Assembly (NCBI GenBank): GCA_039545295.1
Contig: BCIK01000008.1
Span: forward strand, 636,487-700,486
Source: Udeniomyces pyricola
Lineage: Eukaryota; Basidiomycota; Tremellomycetes; Cystofilobasidiales; Mrakiaceae
DNA: 64,000 bases
Direction: 5' to 3'
Shown: positions 57,689-64,000 of the stretch, piece after piece
How positions within the stretch are numbered: the first letter of the stretch is position 1
How the letters are laid out: each line of letters opens with the position of its first letter
Position numbers and translations under genes: made by a program
The notes under the pieces: model-generated
Told to the model about the DNA's origin: nothing
The model's input: the letters and a program-made list of their open reading frames with translations, nothing else
Database searches by the model: none

Positions 57689-59370
57689 ATGACCTCTTAC
57701 ATCCTCGCAAGTCACGTCGACCGCACCATCGATCCGAGCTGGAAGTCCGATCGCTCTTGTCCGTTCTGCAGGATCCAGACGGGTGCAAGGGCATACATAG
57801 TCTACGAAGACGACAACGTGCTCGCCTTTCTCGGTGGGTCCTCAACTACAAGACTGTGCGCTCGCTACTGGCTCAGCAGGCTAAGCGAGGTCTCGGATGG
57901 AGCGGGAGGCGGTGAAGGGGGTGTCGAATAGATGATGGTGACGTCGGGATGGGTGGGAGATCGCTCCGGCGGATCGCGTATGCTTCATCGGCGCGGACCC
58001 ACAACCGTCAAGACCTGACATGCCTACTTGACATGGACTCATCTTGCGCAATCATCTACCAATTTCGTGTCTCGAGGCCTAGCTAATGGTCCCGCAAATT
58101 CAGACCTCGGGCCACAACCGCTTGGCCGGCACGCTAACGTCTAATAACACCTAATATGCTTCATCTGCCTCAACATCCTTCCAGACCTCATGCCGATCCG
58201 ACCAGGTCATACCCTCCTCATTCCAAAGTACGTTGACCCTCTCGTACTGTAGACCGCCACATCAGACTGACCCGGATTTAGTGACTTACCACAAACCTCT
58301 ATTGCTGTCGCTATTCTCCAGAACCCACTGCCCACGGCTTGCCGACCTCGATCCCGATGTCAGCGCTGCCATCGGTCGAGCCATGCCCAAAATCATCTCG
58401 GCCATCAACCAAGCGACAGGTAACGACGATCTCAACGTCATCCTCAACCAAGGTATGTCGGAATGCCCGTTTTCTTTTGTTGGGTCGGTGTATGGGAACG
58501 AGAAGATGCGTATGGACTCTGATCACGTCCGTCGTTTCATCGGTTCGACGTCTGTCCCACGTGCTGCGTGAATCTCGAAAAAAAAAACAGGTTATGCGTA
58601 AGTCTCCTATTGTTTTTTTTTTCTTTCCTCGCTGAAATTTCCAAGCAAAGGAGACGCAACCATCACCAACACAGGAGGTTTCTCTGCTTGAAAGTTGTTG
58701 ATTGCACTTTTGCCTTTGATTCCAATATCTAACATCGGCTTTGTGAACCCTCCGACTTGATTTGTGTATCCTGAATTGACGACACCAACCCAATCGTTGC
58801 TTTCGCTTGTATGACCCTCATCAGCCAAGCCGTAAACCATGCCCATTTCCATCTCGTCCCAGCTGTAAGTCACATCGCCCCCCCCCCCCTTTTCCTCCAG
58901 ATCTCCTCTCATCTCTAAACCCTTCAATTTCCCTTCAACCCCCTGAGAGGCATCACACTCATCTCTCTTCAAATCTCTCTTTTCATTCGTTCTTCCTCAC
59001 AAAAAAAAAACACACACACCTCACACCTTTGCGCTCAAACTTGAAAAAAAAAAAAAAAAAAACCTTGATTCCCTTATGCCTTTTTCAGCCCCTCTCGACG
59101 CCTTCCACTCCCACCTCGACCTTTCCTCTTAGTATCCCTCTTTCCACTTCCGACCTCACGACGACGACGACCTCTTCTTCTTCTGCTCGACGCTCGTCAA
59201 ATCACTCCAAGCTGCGGGATCAAGGTCCACCCGAGCGGAGTTCGGCCAACTTGATCGCGAACCCACCGAGTCACGCCGAGATGCTCCAGGGCGAAGGCTC
59301 TTACCGCAGTGGGATGTTGAGCGATCGGAAAGGCAAGGAAATGGCGGAGAGGATTAGGAGTTGTTTGTAA
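57689..59370 (+). CDS. HIT-domain (histidine triad) protein with C-terminal extension
   Basis: Six exons: 57689-57833, 58185-58227, 58322-58452, 58591-58597, 58825-58864, 59089-59370, giving 215 residues. Features in order: CPFCRIQTGARAYIVYEDDN, VLAFLDLMPIRPGHTLLIPK, LDPDVSAAIGRAMPKIISAI, DDLNVILNQGYAQAVNHAHF and the triad HAHFHLVP. HIT proteins hydrolyse or transfer nucleotidyl groups; the triad's central histidine is the nucleophile. A 7-base exon (GTTATGC) encodes most of G-Y-A and is required both for frame and for the conserved Gly-x-x-A-Gln turn before the triad. The last exon adds about 94 Ser/Thr-rich residues ending KGKEMAERIRSCL, longer than typical Hint/Hnt1. Likely Hnt1-like, but Hnt2-type cannot be excluded. 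Confidence 0.9.
58591..58597 (+). other. 7-base micro-exon of the HIT gene
   Basis: Seven bases between AAAAACAG and GTAAGTC. Skipping it breaks the frame between ILNQ and AVNHAHFHLVP. Confidence 0.82.
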
Positions 59371-59774
59371 TAATAAAAACAGAAAACAGAAAACAAACAA
59401 TCAAATCGGCCAAAGCGTTTGTACTGAGGGTCTAAGGGCGCTGGAGGGCAGTCAGGAAAGTTGAGGCGTTGAGGGGGAGATCAAAAAGGGAATCGAAGCG
59501 AGTAAAAACTAGGAAGTTTCCTATTTTATGTTTTTTTTTTTTTTTTTTTATTAGCATACAAAAGGATCATGAAGCATACAACATTACAGAAAAAAAAAAC
59601 AGACACATGCCAGCAGGCTGAAAAGGAAACGCAACCGACGTCGAGCCAGCAAAAAAAAAGAAGAAGAAAAAAGCAGTCGACCGACTCGAAGAACAAAACG
59701 TCAGAAAGTCATCCATGATGACTGATGAATATATATATATATACATGATGGTGATGATGATGAGGATGTGTGCG
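59371..59774. other. convergent 3' flanks of the HIT gene and RMD5
   Basis: About 400 bases, A/T-rich with a T run (59529-59549), several A runs, and a TATATATA motif (59729-59742) about 35 bases past the RMD5 stop. No gene supported. Confidence 0.5.
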
Positions 59775-62198
59775 TTAGAAATGGAGTTCCAGTGCGGCGT
59801 TCATGGCGGTCTCGACGGGGCAATAAGGACATTTCACCGTCCGAGCGACCATCCGATGCGAACTGGTCAACCAAACAAAAACAAAAAGGGGGGGGGGGCA
59901 CACACAGAGATCATGCGATGTGTTGGTTAGTGAGGGGGGACATAGTAGTAGCAGAAAAGAAGAAAAGAAGAAGAAGAAGAGAACAAGAAAGACGGGGTTA
60001 GTAAAGGTTTTTCTTCGGAAGGATCAAACTTGGATTGGAGAAAAGTGAGGATCGAAGGGAACCCTACGAAAAGGAGAAGGGCCAAACCGGAACCCCCTAT
60101 CCATAGCATTCAACACCCCCCCCCCCCCCCCCNCCCCTAACATAAAAAAAAAANAAAAAGAAAAAGAGAAAAACGAAACCGCAACTCACGGTCCTTTGCC
60201 CAACTTGGCTAAACTCTCCTTGGAAACGGTATGCCCACAGATGAGCCTCATCGGGGGGTTCGTCGGTGTAGTTTGTTCTTTCGAGACGGGACAGGTGAAG
60301 ATGGAGTGGAAACGGAGTTCCGTCGGGAGAGGAATGTCGACCTACGATGGGAGTGAGCGAAAGGAAAGAGGGGAAGAGCCCAAGGGGGGGGGGGGGGGAG
60401 AGAAAGGATAGAGGGGAATGTCAGTAACGGAAGACAGAGATGAGCAACCAAACCACCCATGGTTCATGCACTCGTCTAGCAAGCCTCATTCTCCTATCCA
60501 TATTCCCATAAAGCCATTCCAAAAACAAAGGGTACCAAGTATACCAAAACAAGACAATAAAATTTAAAATGAAAAAAAAAACCAGCCCTTCCCGGACTGA
60601 CCGGTAATTCTTCTCCTACTTTCCACTCTGCGCCCAATTTTTCTTTGAGCACTTTGAGTCCCTTCTCGACCCTCGCCGCTGATCCATTGGCGCCCAACTC
60701 GACGGCGAGCCCGAGACTCTCCTTCTCTGGCCAACCTCTCAGCGCGCAAAACTCTCGCTCGAACCACGGCACCAAGAGCGGAGCATGAAGGTTTGGCGAA
60801 GCTAGATCCGCATAAGGGTTTCCCTCGGGTGTGGCCGATGGGGCTTCGGAAAGGGGAAGAAAGATGATGCAAGAAAGGAGACGTTGGATCTCGGCAGCGT
60901 GCGTCGAGAAATAGGGGGTGAGATGTGTTTGAGCGTATGTGATGGCGGATTGGACGGTCCGAGCTGAAGGTCCAGAGGAACCAGCGGAAGGTGAGAGGAG
61001 TGAGGTCAGGTAGACGGATCGATGGAGGAAATATGGTAGAGGTGACGAGCGACTGGAGAGAAAAGCGTCGTTCCGTTTCGTCCAGCTAACAGACAAAGGC
61101 AGAAGACACGCGCAGAGTTAGCTTCTGATGACGGAACGTTGGAGATAGACTTCGATCTAATAAAGGAGGTGAGGTTGCGGTTGTCATACGATTATCTATG
61201 CAGGATAAAGAAAGTAGAGGCAGACTCACTCCATGGCGGGCTCGAGATTACCCATCCGTAGCGAGTCCATGATCCCCTTGAGTTCATCTGCATACGCCAG
61301 ATTGGCTTGGACGACCCCTTCAGGAATGATCTACAGAGGTAGAGCAGATCCGTCAAAGCAGAAAACATGAGCTTGTCTCGACCAGAAGCAAACTCCACAG
61401 CCATCATGGACCAGATGATCGATCCCTCTCTCTCTCTCTCTCTGACTGACGTTTCGAAGAGACTCTTGTCTCAGAGTTTCCCTCTCTCCTCTCCTCGACA
61501 GCGAGCCAACGATTGCGCGATCGAGTGCTTTCATCGAATCGGGGTTGTCAAAGTAGATGGGTGTAACGGCGTTCATGAACGGGGGCGCTAGCGAAGGGAG
61601 AGCCTGCGGGATGCGAGCGAGCGAGCGAACAAGCAACCAGGAAGGTCAGATACTCTATCTATCATGGCAACCATCCATCTCGCTATCCCCACCATATATG
61701 GAATGATTAAGTCACCTTGTCGATCGCAGTTCCGACTTTGGCAATCTGTTTGTGGTAGCCCTTGATATTCTATCGTCAACGACACGATGAAGGAGATCAG
61801 ACCAGCGTCAACGGTTGGTCGACTACGTGTCTTATGAACGTTACTTTGCTTTATCGCCCTGATCTCCTCACCTCGTCAACCGAGACTTTGGCCGACTTAA
61901 TCTCCTTCTTGAGCCCATCCAGCACATCTTTCAACGCGCCTTCTTCTCCCCGAGGTCGAGGATCGGGGTGATCCAGCCGCGTCTGAGCGTTCTCGAGTGA
62001 AGCAATGAGGTTGTCCAACGTTGCTGTTATGGAGCTGCTGCCTCCTCTTCCTCCTCCTCCTCCCCCTCCCTTGGGCGTCGTAGTGGTGTTGGTGGAAGGA
62101 ACCTTCTTGGACCGTTTGGAAGAAGACGTGGAAGAAGAAGGAGAAGAATCGCCGCCGAGGGCTTCTAGTTTGGTGAGTTCAGAGAGGATGTTGTTCAT
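59775..62198 (-). CDS. RMD5: Rmd5/Gid2, RING-like subunit of the GID/CTLH ubiquitin ligase
   Basis: Seven exons: 62198-61872, 61769-61716, 61603-61451, 61330-61230, 61085-60602, 60341-60190, 59862-59775, giving 452 residues. The N terminus is a Gly-rich linker and coiled coil (KEIKSAKVSVDE, NIKGYHKQIAKVGTAIDKAL). The LisH/CTLH-type helical part includes NLAYADELKGIMDSLRMGNL and ITYAQTHLTPYFSTHAAEIQ. The C-terminal Rmd5-type degenerate RING is FHSIFTCPVSKEQTTPTNPP, MRLICGHTVSKESLAKLGKG, then VKCPYCPVE. The E3 complex targets gluconeogenic enzymes in yeast. The intron between the last two exons contains homopolymer runs and two ambiguous bases (60133, 60154), so its length is unreliable, but the coding sequence is unaffected. 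Confidence 0.95.
60115..60164. repeat. C and A homopolymer runs with two N positions
   Basis: A run of more than 20 C interrupted by an N at 60133, then an A run interrupted by an N at 60154, inside an RMD5 intron. Probably unresolved consensus at homopolymers. Confidence 0.9.
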
Positions 62199-63064
62199 GG
62201 CTGGCTGGATGAGAAGATGGGAGGAAGTGGTAAAGGTCAACGTCCTGGACAGTGTGGTTTGGATGGGGCGAGTTCTTGGTTCATCTATGATAAATGAACG
62301 CCTGCGGACTACGCCAGACAGCCGCGCCAGGCAGAGAGAGATCGGCGCTCGGCGCAGGCGTGTTATCCATCGTTCCCATTCTGCAACCACGTCCAACAAC
62401 ACATACATCTGACTCAACGCCATTGCCGTGTACTACTAACATCGCTACAATCAACATACGAGGGAAACATCGGAATGATTATATAGTGTGCAGCCAGTTT
62501 GTGTGTGTGCGCGTGAGACGAAAAGGAAAGAAGGAGTTATTAAAAAGAAAAAAAAAGAAGAAAACGATAGCCGTATGTGTTAGGGAAAGGGAGAGTGCAA
62601 TGCAGCGGACGAGTCAAAAGAAAAAGAAAACAAGAAAGGAAAAGGAAAAGGAGGAGGGGCTAGTGAAGTGAAACACTGAAACAATTAAGAGTGAAAAGCA
62701 ATGAAACATATCGTGGGGGGGGGGGGGGGGGGGGTAAGACGAGAGGGAGAGGAGTGATGGGAGGCGTACGGATGCAATTTCGTTTGTGTAGCGTCGGCAG
62801 ACAGTCCAGGGAGAACAGAATATAGAAAGGAACGTAGAAGGTGACAAAGCCAAAAAGAAGAGTGAAAACGCGCAGAAAATAATACAGCGGAGTGATAGGT
62901 CGGCGACCAAAGAAGGAAGGGGCAAATGTCCAGAAACCGTGAGGAAAGCGACACGATGAAATTTCAACGCGAGTCAGACGATAAAGTGTCATGCAAGGTA
63001 AAAAGGATTGGAGTCCGAGGAGAAATAGTCCAAGCAGGAAGAAAAACAAACAAGCAAAGATGCG
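62199..63064. other. RMD5 upstream region and 3' flank of the edge gene
   Basis: About 870 bases, no supported gene. Purine-rich on the plus strand from about 62510 to 62700, with an 18-base G run at 62716-62734. Confidence 0.5.
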
Positions 63065-64000
63065 CTATTGCAGATCTGTCGAGCTCGACATGGGCGTCAA
63101 ATGAAGCGACCGATGAAAGAATCGGACACTCTTCCTCCTCTTGGGCTTCATCATCAACGGCCCTCCGCCACCCTCGCCACCTCCTCCGCTACTGGTGCTG
63201 GCCTGGCCATCTTCACTCCCACCGACCGAGCCGCCAGAGCTAGCAGCCGAATGGAATGAAGCCGACATGTTGTTCACGTCTGCATCTTCGCAGCTGCCAC
63301 TCCCGATCGACGAAGAGGAGCGCGAGTGGAGAGTCCGTTCGTCCGTCATAGACGACGCAGACGAAGATGGTAGGGAGTCAGTCGCGTTAGATCTCGACAG
63401 AGGCGCCGTCGCGAGTGGGAACGTGTCAATGGTGAGACCAAGAGGAGACATGACTTCAGGAACCTCAAAGGGTGAAAGTGGAGTAACTGGCGGAAGGCTG
63501 GCCGGGGTTTGGACAAGAGAGACACGAGAGGCGTTGGCATGGGCCACCAAATCAGAATTAAGCGAAGGAATATGAGTCGTCGACTTGTTCCTGCGACGTG
63601 AGAGGGAAGAAAGCGACCGCTTAAGGAGTCCAGGTCGGGAAGGAGAAGATGTGTTGACACCCGAACCGGAGGCTTTCGCTTCGGCGCGATGGGGCGGACA
63701 TATAATGCTAGAGGTGAGGCTATGAAGGGTCGTGGTCGAAGCTGATGCCGAGGTAGGGGCGGAGGAGTGGGAACGAGACGTCGGGGAGGTGGGGAATGGG
63801 TAACCTTGGTGCGAGTGGGATACACTCGAAACGACAGGCGACATTTCGTCGGGGTGCGACGTGTAGGGTCGATTGATGAGGTTTTGCGTCTGGATCGAAG
63901 CTACGAGTCGGGAGTCCGTCGCCACATCGCTTTGGCTCGAGTTCTGACGCGAGCGAGCCGTCGAGGAAGACCAATTCTCGACGAACGAAGATGTCCGCCG
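63065..64000 (-). CDS. C-terminal part of a Ser-rich protein (5' end off the window)
   Basis: The frame is open from the right edge down to the stop at 63065, about 311 residues. I do not recognise a domain. The visible part is low complexity Ser/Pro/Thr, with a basic cluster LLKRSLSSLSRRRNKS and a C-terminal cluster KPKRRKSVRFFHRSLHL that resembles kinase-site or localisation sequence. No intron is needed in the visible part. The missing N terminus could hold the functional domain. Confidence 0.55.
   Translation of the reverse strand, partial: RRTSSFVENWSSSTARSRQNSSQSDVATDSRLVASIQTQNLINRPYTSHPDEMSPVVSSVSHSHQGYPFPTSPTSRSHSSAPTSASASTTTLHSLTSSIICPPHRAEAKASGSGVNTSSPSRPGLLKRSLSSLSRRRNKSTTHIPSLNSDLVAHANASRVSLVQTPASLPPVTPLSPFEVPEVMSPLGLTIDTFPLATAPLSRSNATDSLPSSSASSMTDERTLHSRSSSSIGSGSCEDADVNNMSASFHSAASSGGSVGGSEDGQASTSSGGGGEGGGGPLMMKPKRRKSVRFFHRSLHLTPMSSSTDLQ

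Noticed and set aside
61367..61591. Plus-strand frame rich in Ser/Arg across RMD5 exon 3
   Set aside because: Antisense to a well-supported RMD5 exon, with a CT microsatellite; no independent support.

Overview
This window is a gene-dense stretch of a nuclear genome from an intron-rich fungus, most likely a basidiomycete. Almost every gene is cut by many short introns with GTRNGY-type donors and CAG/TAG acceptors. Several genes carry exons of only 3-22 nt. Coding regions contain long Ser/Pro and poly-Gln tracts, and the gene content is typical of fungi (SIN-pathway Cdc14, GID ligase Rmd5, Yih1, retromer Vps17, Dbp7). I cannot fix the lineage further without a search. Gene models below were spliced by hand from both strands. 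Reading frame was checked through every junction, so exon sums divide by three in every complete model.

Layout, left to right: a C-terminally truncated BRCT (microcephalin-like) gene (-), RPS12 (-), clathrin light chain (+), VPS17 (+), glia-maturation-factor/AIM7-type ADF-H protein (-), NDUFB7 (+), a microsomal glutathione S-transferase 3 (+), a very Gln-rich LisH regulator (-), an orphan protein (-), a degenerate Ran-like GTPase (+), tubulin cofactor D (+), RPL35 (+), ALG10 (-), SAP18 with an RGG tail (-), DBP7 helicase (+), SIN-pathway CDC14 (-), TIM22 (-), YIH1/IMPACT (-), a HIT-domain protein (+), RMD5 (-), and the 3' end of a Ser-rich gene (-) leaving the right edge. I found no rRNA, tRNA, transposon, CRISPR or viral remnant.

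These are mostly unlinked housekeeping functions: ribosome and its assembly (RPS12, RPL35, DBP7), membrane traffic (clathrin, VPS17), mitochondria (NDUFB7, TIM22), tubulin folding (TBCD), glycosylation (ALG10), and chromatin or transcription (BRCT protein, LisH protein, SAP18). The most interesting items are three. First, a Ran-family protein has lost the P-loop lysine, the DxxG motif and the catalytic glutamine. Second, there is a pattern of micro-exons (7, 14, 15 and 15 nt) and first coding exons of 3-9 nt, which standard gene callers would miss. Third, a 17-bp promoter motif appears to be shared by RPL35 and DBP7. The sequence contains two N positions (60133 and 60154) in homopolymer runs inside an RMD5 intron.
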